Shown: positions 10,928 to 19,210 of the stretch, piece after piece
Position numbering within the stretch: the stretch's first letter is position 1
Layout of the letters: each line of letters begins with the position of its first letter
Assembly: GCA_018401375.1 (NCBI GenBank)
Contig: JAGYKR010000001.1
Span: 124,001 to 188,000 of the forward strand
Direction of reading: 5' to 3'
From: Ilumatobacteraceae bacterium
GTDB lineage: Bacteria; Actinomycetota; Acidimicrobiia; Acidimicrobiales; Ilumatobacteraceae
Length of the DNA: 64,000 nucleotides
Made by a program: the position numbers and the translations under genes
Notes under the pieces: generated by a model
What the model was told of the DNA's origin: nothing
Database searches by the model: none
What the model saw: only the letters and a program-made list of their open reading frames with translations

Positions 10928-11236
10928 TCAGTCGCCGGAGATCAACAGGTATCCGCGTCGGCGCACGGTGATCAATCGGTCGGCGCCGACCACGCGGCGG
11001 ATGCCCACGATTAATGAATCGCACCGACGCTGGTTCAAGTCGCTGATGCCGGCGGCCCGAGCGATCTCAAGGCGGGTCATCACCCGATTGGGCTCAGCGG
11101 ATAGGACAATGAACACAGCCCGCTCCTGCGGCGTCAGAACCTCAAGGGGGTCAGAAGCCTGTATCTCGGGGGGAGCGAGAGCCGCGGGAGCGGGCTGGAA
11201 CATGGATCGGACGTTAGGACTGACGGATTTCACCAT
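10928..11236 (-). CDS. Small winged-helix DNA-binding protein, OmpR/PhoB C-terminal type
   Basis: The 102-residue protein has a Pro/Ala-rich N-terminus (about 30 residues), then LTPQERAVFIVLSAEPNRVMTRLEIARAAG, a recognition-helix-like stretch with RRCDSLIVGIRRVVG, and the final hairpin LITVRRRGYLL. This is the Trans_reg_C fold of OmpR/PhoB regulators without a receiver domain. GlnR of Actinobacteria uses the same type of DNA-binding domain, and this gene is immediately upstream of amt-glnK, so a nitrogen-regulatory role is plausible but unproven. Confidence 0.75.
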   Translation of the reverse strand: MVKSVSPNVRSMFQPAPAALAPPEIQASDPLEVLTPQERAVFIVLSAEPNRVMTRLEIARAAGISDLNQRRCDSLIVGIRRVVGADRLITVRRRGYLLISGD

Positions 11237-11292
11237 GATTCGTGGGTGATGAACAGTGTGTGAACGCGCTGACTTGGTGCAGACTTAGGCCC

Positions 11293-12528
11293 ATGGACAT
11301 GACCTATCCCGTTGAAGCCGAAGAATTCCGAGTTGAGATCCGCTCATGGCTAAAAGAGAATCTTCCATCTGGATGGTTTGATCCCGGTTTTGAGATGAGC
11401 GATGAGGATCGTCGTGTCTTTAATCAGAACTGGCCACACAAGCTGTTTGAGGGTGGCTGGATCTGTGCGACCTGGCCCAAGGAATACGGCGGTAAAGGCT
11501 TAACCACCATGCAAGGTGTGGTGCTTTCCGAAGAGTTCGCAGCCGCTAAGGCTCCGATGCGCGGGGACTTTTTCGGCGACACCCTCGTGGGCCCGACGTT
11601 GTTGCAGTGGGGTACCGAGGAGCAAAAGCTGGAGTTCCTGCCTGGGATCTTGAAGGGGCAGACCCGTTGGTGTCAGGGTTTTAGCGAGCCCAACTCCGGC
11701 TCAGACCTTGCCTCTATCAAAACCACCGCCGTACTTGACGGGGACGAATGGGTGATCAATGGCCAAAAGGTGTGGACCACCCAAGGTCACCATGCCGATT
11801 ACTGCTTCTTGTTGACCCGCACCGATCCAGATGCCCCCAAGCACAAGGGCATCTCCTATCTGTTGGTGCCGATGCGTCAACCCGGTGTTGAGGTGCGCGG
11901 TATCACTCAGCCCGATGGCACCGCAGAGTTCTGCGAGGTGTTCTTTACCGATGCTCGCTGCCCCAAGGACAATGTGGTGGGTGGCACAAACAACGGTTGG
12001 AAGGTCGCTAACTCCACACTGGCTTTTGAGCGTGGCCAATCGGCGACCACGGGCTACCGGCGTTTCGAAGAGGAGTACCGGTTGATGCTGGCCTCCGCTC
12101 AGGAAAACGGTGCAATCGATGACGCGATGATCCGTCAGCGCCTCATGCAGTTCTACTCCAAGATCCAGATCCTGCGGGTGAACGGTCTGCGGAACCTCAC
12201 ATCAGCGTTGACCGGGTCTAAGGACATGGGCGTGATCGCTCTCGGGGCCACAAACAAGATGTTCTGGTCCGAAATGCACAAAGCAGCGATGGAACTTGCG
12301 CTCGACATCCATGGGGCCGAGTCAATGTTGGTGGACGTGGGTCCGGCCTCGGGATCGTGGCCAGGGGCACTGCGCGATAAGCGCCGCGAGGGCTACCCCG
12401 TCTCTCCCATGGTGTCTTCGTTCTTCTTCTCCCGTTCGGAGACGATCTGGGGAGGGACCAGCCAAGTCCAGCGCAACATTGTGGGCGAGCGGGTGCTCGG
12501 TCTGCCCCGCGAACCTCAGGTGGGTTAA
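11293..12528 (+). CDS. Acyl-CoA dehydrogenase family protein
   Basis: The 411-residue protein has the acyl-CoA dehydrogenase layout: N-terminal helical domain (EEFRVEIRSWLKENLP), middle beta domain with WCQGFSEPNSGSDLASIKT and VINGQKVWTT (FAD and substrate contacts), and C-terminal helices ending TIWGGTSQVQRNIVGERVLGLP. It should be a FadE-like flavoenzyme that passes electrons to ETF. The chosen ATG at 11293 gives the conventional N-terminus; the longer frame starting at 11242 has no family similarity. Substrate chain length cannot be told from sequence. Confidence 0.92.
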   Translation: MDMTYPVEAEEFRVEIRSWLKENLPSGWFDPGFEMSDEDRRVFNQNWPHKLFEGGWICATWPKEYGGKGLTTMQGVVLSEEFAAAKAPMRGDFFGDTLVGPTLLQWGTEEQKLEFLPGILKGQTRWCQGFSEPNSGSDLASIKTTAVLDGDEWVINGQKVWTTQGHHADYCFLLTRTDPDAPKHKGISYLLVPMRQPGVEVRGITQPDGTAEFCEVFFTDARCPKDNVVGGTNNGWKVANSTLAFERGQSATTGYRRFEEEYRLMLASAQENGAIDDAMIRQRLMQFYSKIQILRVNGLRNLTSALTGSKDMGVIALGATNKMFWSEMHKAAMELALDIHGAESMLVDVGPASGSWPGALRDKRREGYPVSPMVSSFFFSRSETIWGGTSQVQRNIVGERVLGLPREPQVG

Positions 12529-12554
12529 GACCGCGACCTTGGAGTCGCTGAAAC

Positions 12555-13313
12555 CTATGCGGCGAGTACGCCGGCGAACACCTGCCAAGCGAGCAGCGAC
12601 TTGGCAACAAAGCTGAGGCGGATGTACCACCGCTCGCCGTATAGGTAGTCGGCCCATTTGCCTTTGGCCCGGTACTGCAGCCACTGGATGATGGCGAAGC
12701 AGTTGAACAGAATGAACAACGAGATGACGATGCCGTACACAAACCCTGGCACCGTCGTCTCGGCGGGGCCTTTCGGGGAAAACACGTTGATCAAGATTGC
12801 GATCCATGGGACGGCGCCGGCTACGCAGCCGAACCAGAAGGGGAGCAGATCCCCATCACCTGGGGTGGTGTAGCGCTCCTGGAGCCAACCGAACAGGATC
12901 ATGCTGGCGTTCACGCCAAACACGGCGAGCAACGAGATGTACTCGGCCACACCGTTGAGCTGCAGGATCACCACGATCATGATCGAAGAGGACAGCGAGT
13001 ACTCGACCCATCGGTACACGTTGATGTGACGATTGAGCCCGGCGACATAGTTCGTGAAGATTTTCGGGGAACTCACGAAGAAATGGAAGAAGGCCGATAG
13101 CGCCATGAAGGCCGCCACCATGTAGCCGACGTTCAAGCTGAACAAGTCAACCGGTGCCGAGAAGTTCCCGGTGCCCGGAGCTTCAGTGAGGTAGGTGGCA
13201 CGCACCGGGAGCGAGAAGTCGTTGGCGAGGAACAGGATCGCCACCAAAGACACAAGGTGTAGGACCCCTGCCGAGATGTTTAACTTCCGGAGCTTGACGA
13301 ACTGTGGATCCAC
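12555..13313 (-). CDS. heR: Heliorhodopsin
   Basis: The 252-residue protein has seven hydrophobic segments and the hallmark heliorhodopsin sequences: RWVEYSLSSSIMIV in helix 3 with the Schiff-base counterion Glu104, GVNASMILFGWLQE in helix 4, LLPFWFGCVAGAVPW in helix 5 and VAKSLLAWQVF in helix 7 with the retinal lysine Lys238. The internal histidines known from actinobacterial HeR (His19, His77) are kept. Unlike type 1 rhodopsins, HeR has an inverted topology (cytoplasmic N-terminus) and no clear pumping role. The start is GTG 13313, with a GATACT hexamer 6 bases before it. The gene converges with the acyl-CoA dehydrogenase. Confidence 0.96.
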   Translation of the reverse strand: MDPQFVKLRKLNISAGVLHLVSLVAILFLANDFSLPVRATYLTEAPGTGNFSAPVDLFSLNVGYMVAAFMALSAFFHFFVSSPKIFTNYVAGLNRHINVYRWVEYSLSSSIMIVVILQLNGVAEYISLLAVFGVNASMILFGWLQERYTTPGDGDLLPFWFGCVAGAVPWIAILINVFSPKGPAETTVPGFVYGIVISLFILFNCFAIIQWLQYRAKGKWADYLYGERWYIRLSFVAKSLLAWQVFAGVLAA

Positions 13314-13362
13314 GTCGGCAGTATCGCATACCGGGTGTAGCTACTGGGTCGCTGGTCATTTT

Positions 13363-13614
13363 TTACTTACGGGGCTCTATTCCTCGCTCACGGAGTTGAT
13401 CCGGAGTGCAGGTCATCAAGATCTCGGCCTCGCCCTCGCCGTTAAATCTTCGGGTCACGTGCACGACCTTGGTCTTACGCCACGGACCGATCACGAACTT
13501 GACTTCGCGGTCGGAGATGACGAGGGGACCTAGATATTCCAACAGTTCGCACTCTTCATCAGTGAGCTCTCTGATAGGGGTGAGGCGGGTAAACATGAGC
13601 CCGGGAACTGACAT
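13363..13614 (-). CDS. Small unknown protein upstream of heliorhodopsin
   Basis: The 83-residue ORF begins ATG at 13614. The product has a mixed charged/hydrophobic composition (LTDEECELLEYLGPLVIS, VKFVIGPWRKTKVVHVTRRF) that looks like a genuine small globular domain. It reads in the same direction as heliorhodopsin, ending 49 bases before that start, and diverges from the ATP-grasp gene. I do not recognise the family. It could be the first gene of a two-gene unit with heliorhodopsin. Confidence 0.55.
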   Translation of the reverse strand: MSVPGLMFTRLTPIRELTDEECELLEYLGPLVISDREVKFVIGPWRKTKVVHVTRRFNGEGEAEILMTCTPDQLRERGIEPRK

Positions 13615-13639
13615 CTCTACAGTCTGGCGTTTTTCGGTC

Positions 13640-13645
13640 TATGTT
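13640..13645 (+). promoter_or_regulatory. Candidate leaderless -10 element of the ATP-grasp operon
   Basis: TATGTT ends 8 bases before the ATG at 13654, with no ribosome-binding site in between. This fits transcription starting at or next to the start codon. The call rests only on the hexamer and spacing. Confidence 0.4.
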
Positions 13646-13653
13646 GCCCGGAC

Positions 13654-15078
13654 ATGGATGAATTGCTCGAGCCCGATGGTGTGACTCCGCGGCCCCCGGC
13701 CCGAGGCTTAATGGCGTATTTGGACCAGATCGGGATCGAAGAACTTCGGGAGCGCCAGCAAGTGGCCGAACTGGACATATTGACCATGGGAATCACCTTC
13801 ACCGTGTATTCCGATGGGGCCAATATTGACCGAGCCTGGCCATTTGACGTGATCCCCCGGATCATCTCCGGGACCGAATGGGCGCGAGTGGAAAAGGGTC
13901 TCAGCCAACGGCTGCGCGCCCTCAATGCATTTATCGACGACATCTACAACGACCAGCGAATCATCGCTGATGGTGTTTTTCCGATCGAACTATTGAACGG
14001 CTCGAGCAACTTTCGTGAGCAATGTCGAGGGGTGCGACCCCCATTTGGGGTCTGGGCTCACATCTCAGGATCTGATCTGGTGCGCGATGACGACGGACAG
14101 TTCTACGTGCTCGAGGACAACTTGCGCGTCCCGTCGGGAGTCAGCTATCTGCTCGAGAACCGGGCCGTCTCTAAACGAACTTTTGCTGAACTGTTTCAGA
14201 GTTACAGCATCCGCCCGGTGGACGCCTACACCGACGAACTCAACAAACTCCTCAGTTCGCTCGCACCCCAAGAGGTGCAGAACCCGCAGATCGTGGTGCT
14301 CACCCCAGGGGTGTTTAACTCGGCCTACTTCGAGCATTCCTTTCTCGCGCAGCGAATCGGAGCGGAACTCGTCGAAGGCGCAGACCTGACCGTCGGAACT
14401 GATGATTGCGTGTATATGCGAACTATCGAAGGCCTCGAACGAGTGCATGTGATCTATCGCCGGATCGACGATCTGTTTTTGGACCCCGAGGTATTCGTGG
14501 CTGATTCGATGATCGGTGTGCCCGGTCTGATGCGGGCCTGGAAGGCCGGCAACGTGGGTATCGCGAATGCTCCGGGGGCGGGGGTGGCCGACGACAAGGT
14601 CGTGTATGCCTGGGTGCCCGACATGATCCGGTATTACCTCGGCGAGGAACCGATCCTGCCCAATGTCCCCACCTATCGCTGTATGTACCCGGAGGAATGC
14701 GAGTACGTGATCAACCACATCTCTGAACTGGTGGTGAAGCCGGCCAATGAGAGCGGTGGTTACGGGATCGTGATCGGGAATCGAGCCACCGAAGCTCAGT
14801 TGGCGGCCGCGGTGGAGGCGATTAGGGCGGATCCCCGCAACTTCGTGGCCCAACCGATCCTTGCGTTGTCCACGATGCCGACCCTCGTGGATGCGGGGAT
14901 TGCTGCACGTCACATCGACTTACGGCCATTTATTTTGACTGGTCGTAACAGTTATGTGACCGCTGGCGGGCTCACTCGGGTGGCGCTGGTGGAAGGATCC
15001 TTAATAGTGAACTCTTCTCAGGGCGGTGGGAGCAAGGACACCTGGATCGTTGATCTGCATCCCTCGGTTGGCGCGTGA
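13654..15078 (+). CDS. Circularly permuted type 2 ATP-grasp protein (Rv2411c-like)
   Basis: The 474-residue protein belongs to the circularly permuted ATP-grasp family (former DUF404/DUF407), the type paired in Mycobacterium with an alpha-E gene and a transglutaminase-like gene. Recognisable parts are IIRSG-like IPRIISGTEWARVEKGL, YVLEDNLRVPSGVSYLLENR (metal/ATP-binding E-D-N), HVIYRRIDDLF, ELVVKPANESGGYG (nucleotide lysine) and the C-terminal SSQGGGSKDTWI. ATP-grasp ligases join a carboxylate to an amine through an acyl phosphate; the substrates here are unknown but a peptide or modified protein is predicted. First gene of the cluster. Confidence 0.9.
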   Translation: MDELLEPDGVTPRPPARGLMAYLDQIGIEELRERQQVAELDILTMGITFTVYSDGANIDRAWPFDVIPRIISGTEWARVEKGLSQRLRALNAFIDDIYNDQRIIADGVFPIELLNGSSNFREQCRGVRPPFGVWAHISGSDLVRDDDGQFYVLEDNLRVPSGVSYLLENRAVSKRTFAELFQSYSIRPVDAYTDELNKLLSSLAPQEVQNPQIVVLTPGVFNSAYFEHSFLAQRIGAELVEGADLTVGTDDCVYMRTIEGLERVHVIYRRIDDLFLDPEVFVADSMIGVPGLMRAWKAGNVGIANAPGAGVADDKVVYAWVPDMIRYYLGEEPILPNVPTYRCMYPEECEYVINHISELVVKPANESGGYGIVIGNRATEAQLAAAVEAIRADPRNFVAQPILALSTMPTLVDAGIAARHIDLRPFILTGRNSYVTAGGLTRVALVEGSLIVNSSQGGGSKDTWIVDLHPSVGA

Positions 15079-15135
15079 GATCATCGAGGATGGGATCGGA
15101 CCGGAAGTGCTGAGTCGAAAATCATGGTGATCTGA

Positions 15136-16098
15136 ATGTCGCTGCTCTCTCGAGTCGCCGATCGCATCTATTGGGGTGCTCGCTACGTGGAGCGTGCCGA
15201 GGACACGGCCCGCATCATCCGTTCCTACAGCGATTTGATTGTGGACTTACCCACCGAAATCCCGGTGAAATGGGAGCCTTTGGTGGCGCTGACCGGGAAC
15301 TCCACGAGTCATGACGTGGCGGGTGACAGCCCGAGGGGCGAGACCGAGGTCATGCGCTTGTTGCTGGCGGATCAGGATCACTTCGGCAGCATCATCTCGG
15401 TGTTGGCGCGGGCCCGGGAGAACCTGCGCACCACCCGTGAGGTCTTACCTCGCGAGGCGTGGTACACCCTTAATGGGCTTCAACAGTATGTGGCCTCAGA
15501 GTCCGAGCGTGCTGTGGCCAGAAGGACCCGAGATCGCTACCTCGGTCGGGTAATCGATGAGAGTCGTCGCCTTGACGGGGTGCTCGAATCCACGATGACG
15601 AGGGAAAATCCGTATCACATGTGGCGGCTCGGCCGCCTTCTCGAACGAGCCGATATGACCACCCGGGTGGTCGGGGTGCGCGCTGCGTCAATTCTCCAAC
15701 TTCAGTCTCTCAATCTGCCCGATGACTACAACGAGGTGCAGTGGATGGCCGCCCTGCGGTCGGTATCGGCACTGCAGATGTATCAGCGCGCAACGAGGGG
15801 GCCGATCGAAGGGCCTTCGGTGGTTCGGTTCCTGTTGTACTACGCCCCTTTCCCGCGTTCGGTGCTCGGCTGTCTGCAAGAGATGCGCACTGTGGCCTGC
15901 CAGTTGCCTGAGAGGTCGGAGGTCATTTCTGCCATCGACTGGGCGATCAGTGCGTTGCTCGCCTCTGAACCCGACACCAATGAAGGGGTGTTGCTTGACG
16001 CTGCGATGGAAGCCTTCCAGCAGGCCCTCGCCGAGATCGGTGACGCCATTCACGAGCATTACCTCTCGGTGAGCACCATCGATGGGAGCGGGAGATGA
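15136..16098 (+). CDS. Alpha-E domain protein (Rv2410c-like)
   Basis: The 320-residue, mostly helical protein begins MSLLSRVADRIYWGARYVERAEDTARI, the signature of the alpha-E domain (former DUF403), and continues with REVLPREAWYTLN and MWRLGRLLERADMTTRV. Alpha-E proteins occur almost only beside circularly permuted ATP-grasp ligases and transglutaminase-like proteins, and their biochemical role is not established. The stop overlaps the next ATG (ATGA at 16095), so it is translationally coupled to the ATP-grasp/alpha-E fusion downstream. Confidence 0.92.
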   Translation: MSLLSRVADRIYWGARYVERAEDTARIIRSYSDLIVDLPTEIPVKWEPLVALTGNSTSHDVAGDSPRGETEVMRLLLADQDHFGSIISVLARARENLRTTREVLPREAWYTLNGLQQYVASESERAVARRTRDRYLGRVIDESRRLDGVLESTMTRENPYHMWRLGRLLERADMTTRVVGVRAASILQLQSLNLPDDYNEVQWMAALRSVSALQMYQRATRGPIEGPSVVRFLLYYAPFPRSVLGCLQEMRTVACQLPERSEVISAIDWAISALLASEPDTNEGVLLDAAMEAFQQALAEIGDAIHEHYLSVSTIDGSGR

Positions 16099-18314
16099 GC
16101 CTCGCCTTCGAAGAGCGCGATGCGCTGTTTGAGGAGGCGGTCGGGTGGAACCCGGTGCTGCGCGCCGCTTTGGCGGACCCGAACCGCTTACGGGAGTGGC
16201 AACACCACGCGGACCGTCTGCTGGTCGCTGAGGGCGCCGGGCATCTCGTTCATGATCTGCCGGTGCGAGCGGACGGCCGAGGTGCAGGGATCGAGTCACG
16301 CCCGTGGCGTCTTGACCCGTTGCCGTTGGTGATCGATACCCCGGTCTTCCAATGGTTAGCCGGGGCGGTGACCGAGCGGATGGAGGCACTCGAAACCTTG
16401 CTGGTGGATCTCTACGGACCGCGGCGAAGCATCGGGGAGCGGATGCTGCCGGGATCTGAGGTCTACTCGGCACCGGGATACCGGATGGCGGCAGTCGGAT
16501 CGGTGAACCCGATCCGCTGGCTGACCTCTTATGCAGTGGATCTCGTGCGGATGGCGGATGGGACGTGGAAAGTGGTCCAAGACGTCACCGATGCGCCTGA
16601 CGGTCTCGGGTACACGCTGCTCGATCGTTCGGTGATGTCGCGGATCTCTGCGGACCTGCAATCTCAGATCGGAGTGGCCTCCCTGTCGAGATTCGCTGAC
16701 GTTCTTCGCCGAGGTCTCGCCTCTACGACATCGGTAGCGAGCCCGCGCACTGTGCTCGTCACCGGAGGTATCGATCACGCCAGTTATATCGATCACTCTT
16801 ATCTCGCCGTCCAACTCGGTATCACCCTCGTGGAAGGGGCCGATCTGGTGGTGCGCCAACGACGTGTGTGGTTGCGGACGTTGGACGGCGTGGAACCGGT
16901 AGATGTGGTGTACCGGCGCCTCGAAAGTGACACCATCGACCCACTCGAGGTGGGCTCTGTGGGAACCGCCGGGGTGCCGGGACTCTTAATGGCTGTGCGA
17001 TCAGGTGGCGTGGTGTTGGCCAACGCCCACGGTGCCGGGGTGATTCAAGATCCTCACCTAGCCCCCTATTGGGCTGAGGCTTACGCCGGGCTGACCGGAA
17101 ACAGCCTGCGCCTTGAGATGGCACCGGCGGGTCTGCGGGCTGGCCCGCACATTTCGGCCTCACCGTTACACGGTGATGAGGGGGTCACCCAAGGTTCGGT
17201 GGTGCTGCGGATGCATGCGGTGTTTGACGGCCATTCAATCTCGGTACTACCGGGTGGAACCGGTCGAGTACTGGCTCCAGGAGATGACCCACGGCGTCCC
17301 TCGGCCTGTTCGGCCAAAGATGTCTGGGTACTCGGGAGGACCTTGACACCGTTCGTGGTCTCGACGTTACCCCAGGTGGACTTCGTCAGTTCGGTTCCTA
17401 CTCGGGCGGCAGCCTCGCTGTACTGGATGAACCGTTATGCCGAACGAACCGATGCGATGACCCGCACCGCTCGGGTCATCAGCGCCCGGTTAGAGCAGGA
17501 TCCGGGACTGGCCGGTGTAGACGGTGGCGGTTGGGCCCTGCGGATGCAGGAAATCCTGCGCTGGTTGCGCCGAGCGCCGCAGGACTCATCCGATTTGCCC
17601 GGTATCGATGCGCTCTATGACGACCTCGCTCGGACCGGGGATGCGATCGCCATCGAAATCGGCAACCTGTTGACCGAAGCCACCTGTGTGCGCGAGTTCC
17701 TCTCGGTGACCACCGGCCGGGTGCTCGAACGGGTCTCGCGCTGTCGGACCTCACTGCAGCGCCATGTTGTAGAAGTGGATGACCTCGACACATTGTTAAG
17801 CGATATGGCTGCGTTGGCCGGATTGTGGAACGAGAGCACCGTGCGCGGACTCGCATGGCGGATCGGCGATATCGGGCGCGGCCTCGAACGATCGTTGGTT
17901 CTGCTCGATGCTCTGGTGCCCGGCATGTCCGTCCCTTCTGCCAACGGGGTCAGAACGGATACCGATGTGTTGACCCTCGAAGTGTTGCTCGCAGCGAATG
18001 AAAGCCTTGTCGCCTATCGGCGCCGGTACCGCAGTGATGTGGAAGTGGCCGCCACCTGTTCGCTCTTGATCACCGATCCCTCCAATCCGCGTTCGCTCGC
18101 AGGGAGTCTGCAGCGCATCGCTGGCCACGCTGAAGCGGTGGGTTGGGATGCCGGTCGAATCATCGTCGGGGGTGCGCTCGATGCATTGAGCCTTGAGGTC
18201 GCAGAGATGGTTCCGACCGTGCGTGGGATCTTGGATGAGTTCTCACGGGCAGTGGTGGAGCGCTGGTTCGCAGCGCCGGTCGCACCGATGGTCGTGTCGG
18301 GGCGGCAGTTGTGA
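16095..18314 (+). CDS. Circularly permuted ATP-grasp ligase fused to an alpha-E domain
   Basis: The 739-residue protein joins two domains. Residues 1 to about 425 are a second circularly permuted ATP-grasp ligase (VVQDVTDAPDGLGYTLLDRSVMS, VLVTGGIDHASYIDHSYLAVQLG, VDVVYRRLESD, VLANAHGAGVIQDP). From about 435 onwards comes an alpha-E domain (LYWMNRYAERTDAMTRTARV). This is the fused architecture common in Proteobacteria, whereas the two genes upstream show the split mycobacterial form. In the ATP-grasp half the E-D-N motif reads VVQDVTDAPDG, so catalytic acids differ from the first paralogue. Coupled on both sides by 4-base overlaps. Confidence 0.9.
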   Translation: MSLAFEERDALFEEAVGWNPVLRAALADPNRLREWQHHADRLLVAEGAGHLVHDLPVRADGRGAGIESRPWRLDPLPLVIDTPVFQWLAGAVTERMEALETLLVDLYGPRRSIGERMLPGSEVYSAPGYRMAAVGSVNPIRWLTSYAVDLVRMADGTWKVVQDVTDAPDGLGYTLLDRSVMSRISADLQSQIGVASLSRFADVLRRGLASTTSVASPRTVLVTGGIDHASYIDHSYLAVQLGITLVEGADLVVRQRRVWLRTLDGVEPVDVVYRRLESDTIDPLEVGSVGTAGVPGLLMAVRSGGVVLANAHGAGVIQDPHLAPYWAEAYAGLTGNSLRLEMAPAGLRAGPHISASPLHGDEGVTQGSVVLRMHAVFDGHSISVLPGGTGRVLAPGDDPRRPSACSAKDVWVLGRTLTPFVVSTLPQVDFVSSVPTRAAASLYWMNRYAERTDAMTRTARVISARLEQDPGLAGVDGGGWALRMQEILRWLRRAPQDSSDLPGIDALYDDLARTGDAIAIEIGNLLTEATCVREFLSVTTGRVLERVSRCRTSLQRHVVEVDDLDTLLSDMAALAGLWNESTVRGLAWRIGDIGRGLERSLVLLDALVPGMSVPSANGVRTDTDVLTLEVLLAANESLVAYRRRYRSDVEVAATCSLLITDPSNPRSLAGSLQRIAGHAEAVGWDAGRIIVGGALDALSLEVAEMVPTVRGILDEFSRAVVERWFAAPVAPMVVSGRQL

Positions 18315-19210
18315 GCGATCCGAGTCGCCGTTACCGGATATTGCACCGCACCACCTATGACTATGAGGTGCCGATGACCGACGGCTACACCGTGGCGCAC
18401 CTTTTGCCGCGAGCCACCAACCGCCAACGGATTCACGCCTCACATCTTGAGATCACCCCAGAACCGAGCGAATACGACGAGTTCATCGATCTGTTTGGTA
18501 ATCGGGTGGTTCAGTTCGGAGTTCATCGACCCCACTCCCAACTTGTGGTGGATGCCTGGAGTGAGGTGGAATTGTTTGAGGTCCCGTTTGTGGAATCGGG
18601 ACCTCCCTGGGAAGAGGTGGTCCAACTGTTGAGCGAGGTCACAGGGGACACGGCCCGTGAGGTGGCGCCTTTCTCGGGCAGCAGTCAGTTTGTGGATCTC
18701 GATGGTTTCGGCGCGGAACTCTCGGAGATCGCGCAGGTCGCGTTTTGGCCGGGCCGACCGATCGTTGACGCCACAGCGGCACTGTGCTCCATGATTTTTA
18801 ACGACTTCGTCTTTGATCCAACCGCAACCGATGTCTCCACACCACTGGCTCAGGTGCTTCGCGAACGACGTGGGGTGTGTCAGGACTTTGCCCACCTCGC
18901 CACGGGATGTCTGCGTTCGATCGGACTGGCGGGCAGATACGTGAGCGGCTACCTCGAGACCGAGCCGCCGACAGGGCTACCACGGCTCGTAGGCGCTGAC
19001 CTCTCTCATGCGTGGGCTGCGGTCTGGACGCCGCATGCCGGATGGGTGGATTTTGATCCGACGAACGGCCATCTCCCCACCGAACGTCATCTGAGCGTCG
19101 GTTGGGGGCGCGACTTCGCTGATGTGTCTCCGGTGCGCGGGGTAGTCATTGGGCCACCCAGCGCCCAAAGTTTGGTGGTCTCTGTAGATGTGGTCCCGGT
19201 GGCGCCATGA
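18311..19210 (+). CDS. Transglutaminase-like cysteine protease family protein
   Basis: The 299-residue protein has an N-terminal beta-bundle domain (YRILHRTTYDYEVPMTDGYT) followed by a transglutaminase-like core with the triad Cys190 (RRGVCQDFAH), His233 (LSHAWAAVW) and Asp248 (WVDFDPTNG). There is no signal peptide, so it acts in the cytoplasm. In these clusters it is thought to hydrolyse or transfer the amide made by the ATP-grasp ligases. GTG 18311 overlaps the previous stop (GTGA), and the stop overlaps the ogt ATG. Confidence 0.93.
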   Translation: MSDPSRRYRILHRTTYDYEVPMTDGYTVAHLLPRATNRQRIHASHLEITPEPSEYDEFIDLFGNRVVQFGVHRPHSQLVVDAWSEVELFEVPFVESGPPWEEVVQLLSEVTGDTAREVAPFSGSSQFVDLDGFGAELSEIAQVAFWPGRPIVDATAALCSMIFNDFVFDPTATDVSTPLAQVLRERRGVCQDFAHLATGCLRSIGLAGRYVSGYLETEPPTGLPRLVGADLSHAWAAVWTPHAGWVDFDPTNGHLPTERHLSVGWGRDFADVSPVRGVVIGPPSAQSLVVSVDVVPVAP

